From Pseudomonadota bacterium (GTDB taxonomy: Bacteria > Pseudomonadota > Gammaproteobacteria > Steroidobacterales > Steroidobacteraceae): 6,011 nucleotides of DNA. The stretch is taken from NCBI GenBank assembly GCA_023433705.1, contig JAEYUC010000035.1:1-6011 (forward strand), written 5' to 3'. Of the stretch, positions 1 to 5,558 are shown in pieces (positions within the stretch are counted from its first letter, which is position 1; the number at the start of each line of letters is the position of its first letter). The notes under the pieces are model-generated. The model worked only from the letters and a program-made list of their open reading frames with translations, searched no databases and was not told where the DNA came from. Both the position numbers and the translations under genes were made by a program.

Positions 1-68
1 TCGCCGGCCTTCCAACGTCTCCATAGCTCTCGTCGCTGCTGCGGTTCCCACTGCCGTACTCTTCGCAT
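1..68 (-). CDS. IS30-family transposase, N-terminal fragment (runs off left edge)
   Basis: A minus-strand frame begins at the ATG whose first base is 68 and stays open for 22 codons to the window edge. The peptide is basic and Trp/Arg-rich, with the segment ELWRRWKAG. From my knowledge of the family, this matches the opening of IS30-type transposases, where such a stretch leads into the N-terminal helix-turn-helix that binds the element ends. The DDE catalytic domain would lie to the left, outside the window. A purine-rich AAGGAG lies 11 bases upstream of the ATG (minus strand, around 80-85), a somewhat long spacing. GTG codons lie in frame just upstream but are too close to this site. The fragment is short, so the family assignment rests on one recognisable motif. 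Whether the element is intact cannot be told. Confidence 0.6.
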   Translation of the reverse strand, partial: MRRVRQWEPQQRRELWRRWKAG

Positions 69-147
69 CGATGCCACCACTCCTTGTTGTTACGCGGATG
101 GTGTTGCATCGACCCGTTGAGATCACCCATTCCCCGTTTCCTGACAA

Positions 148-154
148 AAGGGGA
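148..154 (+). promoter_or_regulatory. Ribosome binding site lying in the probable IS tip
   Basis: AAGGGGA sits 8 bases before the ATG at 163 and is the only purine-rich Shine-Dalgarno-like stretch in range. It lies inside the sequence I take to be the end of the insertion element, so the element may supply the translation signal for the following gene. Confidence 0.4.
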
Positions 155-162
155 CAGACCTC

Positions 163-423
163 ATGGAACGCAAGCTGGCTGAGCAGATCGTCGCGCTGGT
201 CAACGCGCACATCGATCAGCTGATCGCGTCGCTCGAGCCTGTTGAACCTGCCATTTCCGCCGAGGAATTCGCGGGATACAAGCGTGGGATCGCCAGGGTG
301 ATCAGCGCTTACGAGGCGGAAATCATCGACCGCGTCACCCGCGAGTATCCGGACCTCAAGCCCGCCGATGACGATTCCGAACCGGCGGAGAGCGCGGTGC
401 CGCCCGGTGCGCGGCACAACTGA
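163..423 (+). CDS. Small acidic hypothetical protein, 86 residues
   Basis: I do not recognise a family. The product is predicted to be cytoplasmic: it has no signal peptide, membrane segment or cysteine. Residues 1-65 look largely helical, with amphipathic stretches at about 3-25 and 32-62 separated by a Pro-containing turn (EPVEPAIS). The tail from about 66 is acidic, Pro/Ala-rich and probably disordered. The ATG at 163 is the natural start: the frame has a TGA at 142-144, and an AAGGGGA lies 8 bases upstream. The start is only 2-3 bases past the probable IS end, so either the insertion landed just ahead of the gene or it cut off an originally longer 5' part. No recognisable promoter separates them. 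The opposite frames show no better candidate, and the composition is like that of the neighbouring genes. Function unknown. Confidence 0.65.
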   Translation: MERKLAEQIVALVNAHIDQLIASLEPVEPAISAEEFAGYKRGIARVISAYEAEIIDRVTREYPDLKPADDDSEPAESAVPPGARHN

Positions 424-538
424 CGTCTACGGCCTGATCCGGCTCAAGGATCGGCAAAGTTTCCACTGACAACGTCGGACAAACGTTGCCGCCTACGTAC
501 TCGCCGTAGATAGGACCCCTTCGTCTGGTTGTCGTACA

Positions 539-563
539 CGCGGTTCTGGTACAAGGAACCGCG
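539..563. repeat. Perfect 8-bp inverted repeat, possible operator or leader hairpin
   Basis: CGCGGTTC at 539-546 and GAACCGCG at 556-563 are exact reverse complements around a 9-base spacer. An outer pair, TTGTC at 529-533 and GACAA at 564-568, extends the symmetry, with a 5-base bulge on the left side. It lies about 50-70 bases before the xylanase start. It could be a repressor site or an RNA hairpin in the leader. I do not recognise it as the operator of a named regulator. Confidence 0.5.
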
Positions 564-578
564 GACAACAAAATTCTC

Positions 579-597
579 GCGCACACGTGCGCACACG
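579..597. repeat. Tandem 9-base direct repeat just before the xylanase ribosome binding site
   Basis: GCGCACACG occurs twice, at 579-587 and 589-597, with one base between, giving a period of 10 bases (about one helical turn). The junction also forms a CACGTG palindrome at 584-589. Such phasing could suit a dimeric DNA-binding protein, or it may be chance in GC-rich DNA. Confidence 0.45.
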
Positions 598-611
598 AAG
601 GGGTTGGAAAA

Positions 612-3164
612 ATGATTCGAACAATCTGCAGTGTCGCCCTGCTGGCGACGCCGCTGCTGGCGCTGGCCGCTGACTCGAACAATGTCATTCCCGCGGCCGA
701 CGCGGGCCCGGACCAGGAAGCGACCGAGCGCAGAACCGTGACCTTGAAAGGCAAGGGCACGGACCTCGACGGCACGATAAAGAGCTACAAGTGGACGCAG
801 GTGTCGGGACCCACGGTGAAGCTCTTCGGAGCCGACACCCCGACCCTCGCGTTCGCCGCCCCGGAAGTCGAGATTCAGGCCGCGCTCGAGTTCGAGCTCG
901 TGGTCACCGACAACCACGGCGCGCCGAGCTTGCCCGACAAGGTCACGGTGAAGGTCAACCAGGCCAGGTTCTTCGGCACCGCTCCGAGCGGACCCGAGGA
1001 CTACGAGCACCTGCTGACCTACTTCAACCAGCTCACGCCCGAGAACGCGGGCAAGTGGGGCAGCGTCGAGGCCACCCGCGACGTCATGAACTGGACCGAG
1101 CTGGATACGGCCTACCAGACCGCGCTCGCCAACAACCTCACGTTCAAGTTCCACACGCTCCTCTGGGGCCAGCAACAGCCGGGCTGGATCGCCGCACTGC
1201 CGCCCGCCGAGCAGCTCGAGGAGATCAAGGAGTGGATGCGGGCGGTCGGTACGCGATATCCGAAACTCCGCTACATCGAGGTGCTCAACGAGCCCTTGAA
1301 TGCGCCGCCATCGTATCGCGAGGCGCTTGGCGGAGCCGGGGTCACCGGTTACGACTGGGTGATCAAGGCGTTCGAGATGGCGCGCGGGTTCTTCCCCGGT
1401 GCGAAGCTCATCCTCAACGAGTACAACGTGATCGTCGAGGACGGCCTCACGACCAACTACCTCAACCTCATCAACCTGCTCAAGGAGCGCAAACTCATCG
1501 ACGGCATCGGCGAGCAGGCGCACTTTTACGAACGCGCCAACGTCGACGTGCTCGGCGCCAACCTGCAGCGTCTGGCCGATACCGGGCTTCCCATCTACAT
1601 CTCGGAGTTCGACCTGAACCTCGAGAACGACGCCGATCACGCCAACGTGATGGCGAACCTGTTCCCGCTCTTCTGGGATCATCCCAGCGTGGCCGGCGTC
1701 ACCCACTGGGGCCATCGCCAGGGCAGCGTGTGGCGCACGAACGGATATCTCGTCCGGACCGATGGCTCAACGCGTCCGGCGCTCGATTGGATCCAGTGTT
1801 ATCGCGCGGGCGGTGGCGCTTCGTGCGTGGTGCCGGAATTCGTGCATCCCGGCTGGCACGGCAATCAGAACGGCCTGACGTTGACCGCGGTGAATCACGA
1901 CGAAGGCTTCGGCGTGGTCTCGGGCGGCGTGATCGCGTACACGGACGAAGGTGACTGGATCCGCTTCAAGGGCGTGGAGTTCCGCGCCGAGTGGGACACG
2001 GTGTGGGTGGAATACGCCAAGGGCAACACGTCACCAGGCAGCATCTCCGTGTTTCTCGACAGCCTCGACGACGAGCCGGTCCTGACGGTTGCGCTGCCGC
2101 CGACGGCGGGTTGGGGTAGTTCGTCCACCGTCGAAGAGGCGCTGTCGTCAATCGCCGGTACACACGACGTCTACATCCGCTTCAATGGCGGTCCCGGCGT
2201 GGCCAATCTCGCGAGCGTCCGGTTCGGCCGCCCGGTTCCGCAGTCGGGCGCGAACCTGCTTACCGATGGTGGCTTCGAGTCCGGCATCGCTGGCTGGAGC
2301 AACTGGGGCAACGGTGCACTCAGCGCCAGTACGACGCAGGCGCGCTCGGGCTCGCAAAGCCTGCAGTCGACGGGACGCACCGGCACCGGCGGCTTCGCGG
2401 CCTACAGCCTGACCAGCCTCGTCCAGCGCAACACGACGTATGCCGTGAGCGCGTGGCTGCTGCACACGGGCGCGGCGAACACCACCGGACGACTGGCCGC
2501 CAAGGTGGAGTGCAGCGCGGCGACGACGCCAGCCGGGCACAACACCTATCCGTGGTTGCAGAACAATGGCGCGGTCGCGCCGAACACCTGGACGCAGCTC
2601 GCGGGCAATCTCGTGATCCCGGACTGCGACCTGGTCGACGTGGCTATCTACTTCGAGGGCTCGGCCACCGGCATCGACGTGTACCTGGACGACGTGCGCG
2701 TCGTGCCGCCGGACAACAACCTCGTGAACGATGGCGGCTTCGAGAGTGGCATCGCCGGCTGGGGTTCGTGGAACGGCTCGGCGCTCAGCGCCAGCACCCT
2801 GCAGAGCCGCAATGGCCTGCAGAGCCTGCGCGCCACCGCGCGGCCCGACAATGCGCAGTTCGCCGTCTACGGACTGACGAGCCGCGTTTCGGCCGGTACC
2901 ACCTACGCGGTGAGCGCATGGGTGTTCCACACCGGCGCGGCCAATGACACGGTGCGCCTGGCATCGAAGGTGGGCTGCTCCAGTGGAGACAATTATCCAT
3001 GGCTGCAGAACAACCCGGCCGTCGCTCCGAACACCTGGACGCAGTTGCAGGGCAATCTCGAGATTCCCGCCGGCTGCACGGTGCAGGACGTGGCCATCTT
3101 CCTCGAAGGCACGGCGCCCGGCTCCGATGTGTTCGTGGACGACGTATCTGTCACGGCGATGTGA
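612..3164 (+). CDS. Secreted modular GH10 endo-1,4-beta-xylanase with CBM6 and two CBM4/9-type modules
   Basis: Predicted to cleave the beta-1,4 backbone of xylan outside the cell. Residues 1-19/20 are a signal peptide with an ALA-A cleavage site. Residues ~26-116 are a PKD/REJ-like module (DLDGTIKSYKWTQVSGP). Residues ~118-398 are the GH10 barrel: TPENAGKW near 142-149, HTLLW at 181-185, acid/base Glu227 in LNEP, NEYN at 269-272, EQAH at 301-304, nucleophile Glu332 in ISEFD, and WG at 366-367. Two usual GH10 features differ: WH is WG (185-186), and the Asp after the late WG motif is absent (WGHRQGSVW). I recall these together in a recognised GH10 subgroup, so activity is still expected. Residues ~421-538 resemble CBM6 (YTDEGDWIRF). 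Residues 548-698 and 703-848 are tandem CBM4/9-like modules. At 850 residues it is much longer than single-domain xylanases. Start chosen for the signal peptide and the AAGGGG 8 bases upstream. Single-gene unit with its own terminator. Catalytic family certain; substrate preference inferred. Confidence 0.93.
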   Translation: MIRTICSVALLATPLLALAADSNNVIPAADAGPDQEATERRTVTLKGKGTDLDGTIKSYKWTQVSGPTVKLFGADTPTLAFAAPEVEIQAALEFELVVTDNHGAPSLPDKVTVKVNQARFFGTAPSGPEDYEHLLTYFNQLTPENAGKWGSVEATRDVMNWTELDTAYQTALANNLTFKFHTLLWGQQQPGWIAALPPAEQLEEIKEWMRAVGTRYPKLRYIEVLNEPLNAPPSYREALGGAGVTGYDWVIKAFEMARGFFPGAKLILNEYNVIVEDGLTTNYLNLINLLKERKLIDGIGEQAHFYERANVDVLGANLQRLADTGLPIYISEFDLNLENDADHANVMANLFPLFWDHPSVAGVTHWGHRQGSVWRTNGYLVRTDGSTRPALDWIQCYRAGGGASCVVPEFVHPGWHGNQNGLTLTAVNHDEGFGVVSGGVIAYTDEGDWIRFKGVEFRAEWDTVWVEYAKGNTSPGSISVFLDSLDDEPVLTVALPPTAGWGSSSTVEEALSSIAGTHDVYIRFNGGPGVANLASVRFGRPVPQSGANLLTDGGFESGIAGWSNWGNGALSASTTQARSGSQSLQSTGRTGTGGFAAYSLTSLVQRNTTYAVSAWLLHTGAANTTGRLAAKVECSAATTPAGHNTYPWLQNNGAVAPNTWTQLAGNLVIPDCDLVDVAIYFEGSATGIDVYLDDVRVVPPDNNLVNDGGFESGIAGWGSWNGSALSASTLQSRNGLQSLRATARPDNAQFAVYGLTSRVSAGTTYAVSAWVFHTGAANDTVRLASKVGCSSGDNYPWLQNNPAVAPNTWTQLQGNLEIPAGCTVQDVAIFLEGTAPGSDVFVDDVSVTAM
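2253..3155 (+). repeat. Tandem duplicated carbohydrate-binding module inside the xylanase
   Basis: Unit 1 is 2253-2705 (residues 548-698) and unit 2 is 2718-3155 (residues 703-848), offset by 465 bases. By eye about two thirds of aligned residues are identical, including the blocks DGGFESGIAGW, TTYAVSAW, HTGAAN, YPWLQNN and AVAPNTWTQL. Each unit keeps a pair of cysteines (634 and 672; 789 and 822), likely a disulfide. Unit 1 has about 6 extra residues after its first cysteine. The pattern indicates internal duplication followed by divergence. Confidence 0.85.
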
Positions 3165-3187
3165 AGTGATATCGCATGGCGACGAAG

Positions 3188-3215
3188 GAGGGGCTGCATG
3201 CAGCCCCTCTTTTTT
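3188..3215 (+). terminator. Rho-independent terminator of the xylanase gene
   Basis: A perfect 22-base palindrome, arms GAGGGGCTGCA and TGCAGCCCCTC at 3188-3209, is followed by six T (3210-3215) and begins 23 bases after the xylanase stop. The A and G residues just upstream can pair with the T run and lengthen the stem. The stem is very stable, with a tetraloop possible at the centre. It would end the xylanase transcript and insulate the next gene. Confidence 0.93.
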
Positions 3216-3297
3216 CGGTGAGGCGCCCGAATCCGTCACCGCCGAGTAGTTGGTGACAGAAGCCATCCCGTCGAACGGTAATTAGGCGGGAGGAAAA

Positions 3298-3588
3298 ATG
3301 GATCGGATAGGCAAGAAGATCCTGCTCGTGATCGCGGTGGTGCCCCTTTTTCTCGGCTGGCAGTACTACCGGAAAAGCCAGAAGCTGGAAGAAACGCTGG
3401 CCGAGATGACCGAGATGTGCGGTGACGACAGCTCCTGCCGCGTGGCCGTGAAAAGACACGCGGAAGACTGCTTCGAGGCGAACTACGAGATCAAGCGCTA
3501 CGGCTCGGGCATCAAGATGGACGAATTCGTCGCCTGCGTGAACGACGAGGCCGGCAGCGAACTGTTCGTGAGCGTGCCCGCCGAGTGA
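3298..3588 (+). CDS. Small membrane-anchored four-cysteine protein, 96 residues, unknown function
   Basis: No family recognised. Residues 7-21 are a hydrophobic helix preceded by basic residues (signal anchor or uncleaved signal), followed by YYRKSQK. Residues ~28-96 should face the periplasm. That part has exactly four cysteines, at 41, 47, 58 and 80 (C-x5-C-x10-C-x21-C), suggesting two disulfides, and a charged, helical character up to a DEFVACVN segment. There is no lipobox, because no cysteine follows the hydrophobic stretch directly. Translation is well supported: GGGAGG at 3288-3293 lies 4 bases before the ATG. It follows the xylanase terminator, so it should have its own promoter. A GTCACC/GGTGAC inverted repeat (3235-3240, 3252-3257) lies in that gap. 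It converges with rimO. No sequence evidence ties it to xylan use. Confidence 0.8.
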   Translation: MDRIGKKILLVIAVVPLFLGWQYYRKSQKLEETLAEMTEMCGDDSSCRVAVKRHAEDCFEANYEIKRYGSGIKMDEFVACVNDEAGSELFVSVPAE

Positions 3589-3590
3589 CG

Positions 3591-3636
3591 GTGCCTGGCA
3601 CGGAAATTCCGGGAGAAGCGGTCCTCATCCGATGAG
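3591..3636. repeat. Cluster of three one-base-centred palindromes between convergent genes
   Basis: The 80-base gap between the four-cysteine gene and the end of rimO holds GTGCC-T-GGCAC (3591-3601), CGGAA-A-TTCCG (3601-3611, sharing one base with the first) and CTCATC-C-GATGAG (3624-3636). None is followed by a T run on either strand, so an ordinary intrinsic terminator is not supported. The GTGCCTGGCAC core resembles palindromic repeats scattered between genes in some proteobacteria; that resemblance is from memory. Confidence 0.4.
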
Positions 3637-3668
3637 ACGGAGACTTCGCCCGCCCCGGCGCAGTCCGG

Positions 3669-4994
3669 TCAACTCGCGCGGGCGATCTTCGCCTCGAGGT
3701 CGTGATCGCCCGATCCGGTGATCTCGACGTCCGCGAACTCGCCGGCGGGTAGTTTGCCGCCGCGCGAGATGCGCACGATCCCGTCGATTTCGGGCGCATC
3801 GCCCGCGGTGCGCGCTATGGCCGAGTTGCCGTCGATCGCATCCACCAGCACGCGCATCTTCGTGCCGACCTTGGCGGCGAGTTTCGCCGCCGAGATGCGC
3901 GCCGACTTCTCCATGAAACGCGCGAGCCGCTCTTCCTGCACGTCGGGCGGAACATGCGGCGCGACGTCGTTCGCGGGGGCGCCTTCGACCGGCGAATACT
4001 TGAACGCACCCACGCGGTCGAGCTGCGCCTCGTCGAGCCAGGCGAGCAGCTCTTCGAATTCGGCCTCGGTTTCCCCGGGGAACCCGACGATGAACGTGGA
4101 GCGGATCGTCAGGTCCGGGCACACCTCGCGCCAGGCCTTGATGCGCGCCAGGGTCTTCTCGACCTGGCCGGGACGGCGCATGCGCTTGAGCACCGTCGGA
4201 CTGCCGTGCTGGAACGGGATGTCGAGGTAGGGCAGCACCTTGCGTTCCGCCATAAGCGGGATCACGTCGTCGACGTGCGGATACGGATACACGTAGTGCA
4301 TGCGCACCCAGATGCCCAAACTACCCAGGCCGCGCGCCAGATCGAGGAAACGCGTCTCGTAGCTCGCGCCGCGCCATTCGCCCGCTCGGTACCTGATGTC
4401 GACGCCGTAGGCCGAGGTGTCCTGCGAGATAACCAGCAGTTCCTTCACGCCGGCGCGCGCGAGCTTCTCGCCTTCGCGCAGTACTTCGTCGATCGGCCGG
4501 CTCACCAGCAGTCCGCGCATAGACGGAATGATGCAGAAGCTGCACTTGTTGTTGCAGCCCTCGGAGATCTTGAGATACGCGTAGTGCCGCGGCGTGAGGC
4601 GGATGCCCTGCGGCGGCACGAGATCGACGAACGGATCGTGTTTCGGCGGCAGGTGCTCGTGCACCGCTCCAACTACTTCCTCGTACGCGTGCGGTCCCGT
4701 GACCTTGAGCACCTTCGGATGCCGCTCGAGGATGCGTTCCGGCCGCGCGCCCAGACAACCCGTCACGATGACCTTGCCGTTCTGCTCGAGCGCCTCGCCG
4801 ATCGCGTCGAGCGACTCGTCCACCGCGGAGTCGATGAATCCGCAGGTGTTCACGACCACCACGTCGGCCGCGTCGTAGCTCGGCGCGACCTGGTAACCCT
4901 CCGCGCGCAGCTGCGTGATGATGCGTTCGGAGTCCACCAATGCCTTAGGGCACCCGAGGCTGACGAATCCGACTTTTGGCTGGCGGCGGCTCAT
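3669..4994 (-). CDS. rimO: Ribosomal protein S12 (Asp88) methylthiotransferase RimO
   Basis: Radical-SAM enzyme that adds a methylthio group to the beta-carbon of a conserved aspartate of ribosomal protein S12 (Asp88 by E. coli numbering), using two [4Fe-4S] clusters in the cytoplasm. The N-terminal UPF0004 domain carries the three auxiliary-cluster cysteines Cys15 (SLGCPKALVDSE), Cys51 (NTCGFI) and Cys80 (TGCLGARP). The radical-SAM motif is C147-x3-C151-x2-C154 (EGCNNKCSFCIIPSMRG). Further radical-SAM core motifs include the SQDTSAYG, PYLDIPFQHGS and STFIVGFPGE blocks. A TRAM-like domain spans about 374-441. The SQDTSAYG and PSMRG blocks and the 441-residue length, matching E. coli RimO, separate it from MiaB. 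The ATG at 4994 gives the expected N-terminus, but no clear Shine-Dalgarno lies upstream. It is single-gene, convergent with the four-cysteine gene and divergent from the membrane protein gene. Confidence 0.97.
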   Translation of the reverse strand: MSRRQPKVGFVSLGCPKALVDSERIITQLRAEGYQVAPSYDAADVVVVNTCGFIDSAVDESLDAIGEALEQNGKVIVTGCLGARPERILERHPKVLKVTGPHAYEEVVGAVHEHLPPKHDPFVDLVPPQGIRLTPRHYAYLKISEGCNNKCSFCIIPSMRGLLVSRPIDEVLREGEKLARAGVKELLVISQDTSAYGVDIRYRAGEWRGASYETRFLDLARGLGSLGIWVRMHYVYPYPHVDDVIPLMAERKVLPYLDIPFQHGSPTVLKRMRRPGQVEKTLARIKAWREVCPDLTIRSTFIVGFPGETEAEFEELLAWLDEAQLDRVGAFKYSPVEGAPANDVAPHVPPDVQEERLARFMEKSARISAAKLAAKVGTKMRVLVDAIDGNSAIARTAGDAPEIDGIVRISRGGKLPAGEFADVEITGSGDHDLEAKIARAS

Positions 4995-5049
4995 GAGGGG
5001 GCGCTATGGTACTGACGAGCGCGAGTTTCGCCACTGGAATATCAAGTTC
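4995..5049. promoter_or_regulatory. Short divergent promoter region between rimO and the membrane protein gene
   Basis: These 55 bases must hold the start signals of rimO, and perhaps those of the rightward gene. On the minus strand TACCAT (5011-5006) is a plausible -10 box ending 11 bases before the rimO ATG, which would leave a very short leader. On the plus strand the overlapping TATGGT (5005-5010) is a similar match. No good -35 box was seen for either. For the rightward gene, GGAAT at 5036-5040 is the only weak ribosome binding candidate. Confidence 0.3.
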
Positions 5050-5481
5050 ATGGCCAAGTCGTGGATTCGGGGCGCCGGGCTGGTTTTTGCCGTGTATTCG
5101 GCCTGGTTCGCATTGCTCGCCATGCACGTTTACACGGCCTGGGTCTCACCCATGACGACCCTGATGATGCTGGTGGCGCTGAACGTCCCGGGCCTCGCCG
5201 CATTGCTGACCGCACTGCGCGCGCCACGCCATCGCTTCCTGTTGGGTCTCACGATGGCGCCCGTGGCAGCGGCGTGCGTCGTCGCGATGAATCTCGCTTT
5301 GGCCGCAGCGGGACTGCGGGTCGATCTCTCCGGGTTTTATGACAACGTCGGCCTCTTCCTTGCGTCGACCGGTTATGGCCTGTTCGTCGCGGTACTCGGC
5401 AGTGCCGCCGGCGCGTGGATCGGAGCACGTAATGCCGCGGAGGCCCGTGCAGCGCCCGTCACGACTTCGCCCGAAGGTTAG
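5050..5481 (+). CDS. Four-helix inner-membrane protein, 143 residues, unknown function
   Basis: I do not recognise a family. There are four hydrophobic segments, at about residues 8-30, 35-57, 64-88 and 97-123. They are joined by short loops, with a basic patch (RAPRHR) between helices 2 and 3 and a polar, Ala-rich tail (about 126-143). Helix 4 and its end are Gly/Ala-rich (GSAAGAWIGA). No catalytic motif, cysteine or transporter signature is visible. I chose the ATG at 5050 because the sequence becomes hydrophobic soon after a short basic start (MAKSWIRG). The frame is open further left, with ATG codons at 4993 and 4915, but those starts would overlap rimO and add a polar segment unlike a signal or helix. 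A weak GGAAT precedes 5050. The next gene starts 77 bases downstream in the same direction, so cotranscription is possible. Confidence 0.72.
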   Translation: MAKSWIRGAGLVFAVYSAWFALLAMHVYTAWVSPMTTLMMLVALNVPGLAALLTALRAPRHRFLLGLTMAPVAAACVVAMNLALAAAGLRVDLSGFYDNVGLFLASTGYGLFVAVLGSAAGAWIGARNAAEARAAPVTTSPEG

Positions 5482-5548
5482 GCATCGTTAACCCCGCTCC
5501 CCGCGAGGGCCGCGTTCACCTCTGCAAAGCCCGAGAACGGGCGAATGC

Positions 5549-5552
5549 GGAG
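5549..5552 (+). promoter_or_regulatory. Ribosome binding site fixing the start of the TonB-family gene
   Basis: GGAG lies 6 bases before the ATG at 5559, a normal spacing. It supports this start for a gene whose 3' end lies outside the window. Confidence 0.7.
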
Positions 5553-5558
5553 ATCGTC

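Larger units (their letters stand above)
1..160 (-). mobile_element. Probable end of an IS30-family insertion sequence (cut by window edge)
   Basis: Read on the minus strand, this stretch has a transposase start (see the partial CDS ending at 68) preceded by about 90 bases of leader, which fits the distance from the tip of a compact IS to its transposase. The probable tip is the AAAAGGGGACAGACC stretch at 146-160 (plus strand). It forms an interrupted inverted repeat, TCCCC at 131-135 with GGGGA at 150-154. The outer boundary is inferred, because the other end of the element and any target duplication lie outside the window. It could instead be a decayed remnant. Confidence 0.5.
424..611 (+). 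promoter_or_regulatory. Upstream region of the xylanase gene, rich in inverted repeats
   Basis: This 188-base gap holds no credible gene. Three short inverted repeats each have a 7-base spacer: GATCC/GGATC (436-440, 448-452), CAACGT/ACGTTG (470-475, 483-488) and CTACG/CGTAG (493-497, 505-509). A longer inverted repeat at 539-563 and a direct repeat at 579-597 follow. Only weak sigma70-like hexamers are visible, for example TTGTCG at 529-534 with TACAAG at 550-555, a 15-base spacing. I therefore do not fix a promoter. The xylanase ribosome binding site is AAGGGG at 598-603, 8 bases before its ATG. Sugar-responsive control is plausible for such a gene but not shown by the sequence. Confidence 0.4.

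Noticed and set aside
117..145. Outward promoter from the IS end (TTGAGA at 117-122)
   Set aside because: TTGAGA is a good -35-like hexamer, but the position 17 bases further reads CCTGAC, a poor -10 box.
444..1715. Long minus-strand open frame (423 codons) opposite the first half of the xylanase gene
   Set aside because: It overlaps a gene with clear signal peptide and GH10 motifs. The product is low-complexity, rich in Val, Arg, Glu and His as expected from the mirror of GC-rich codons, with no recognisable domain.
2148..3266. Minus-strand open frame (372 codons) opposite the duplicated binding modules
   Set aside because: It mirrors the coding strand, even repeating a pattern because the real gene is duplicated there. 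It also runs through the strong terminator and has no family signature.
3954..5015. Plus-strand open frame (353 codons) opposite rimO
   Set aside because: rimO has all six cluster cysteines and full length on the other strand. The plus-strand product is an Arg/Ala/His-rich mirror frame.
4915..5049. Upstream extension of the four-helix membrane protein to ATG 4915 or 4993
   Set aside because: The added residues would overlap the start of rimO and are polar, and the membrane-protein-like sequence begins only at the ATG at 5050.
5529..5542. GCCCG-AGAA-CGGGC hairpin before the TonB-family gene as a terminator
   Set aside because: The stem has only 5 pairs and no T run follows. It may be a small leader hairpin, but termination is not supported.
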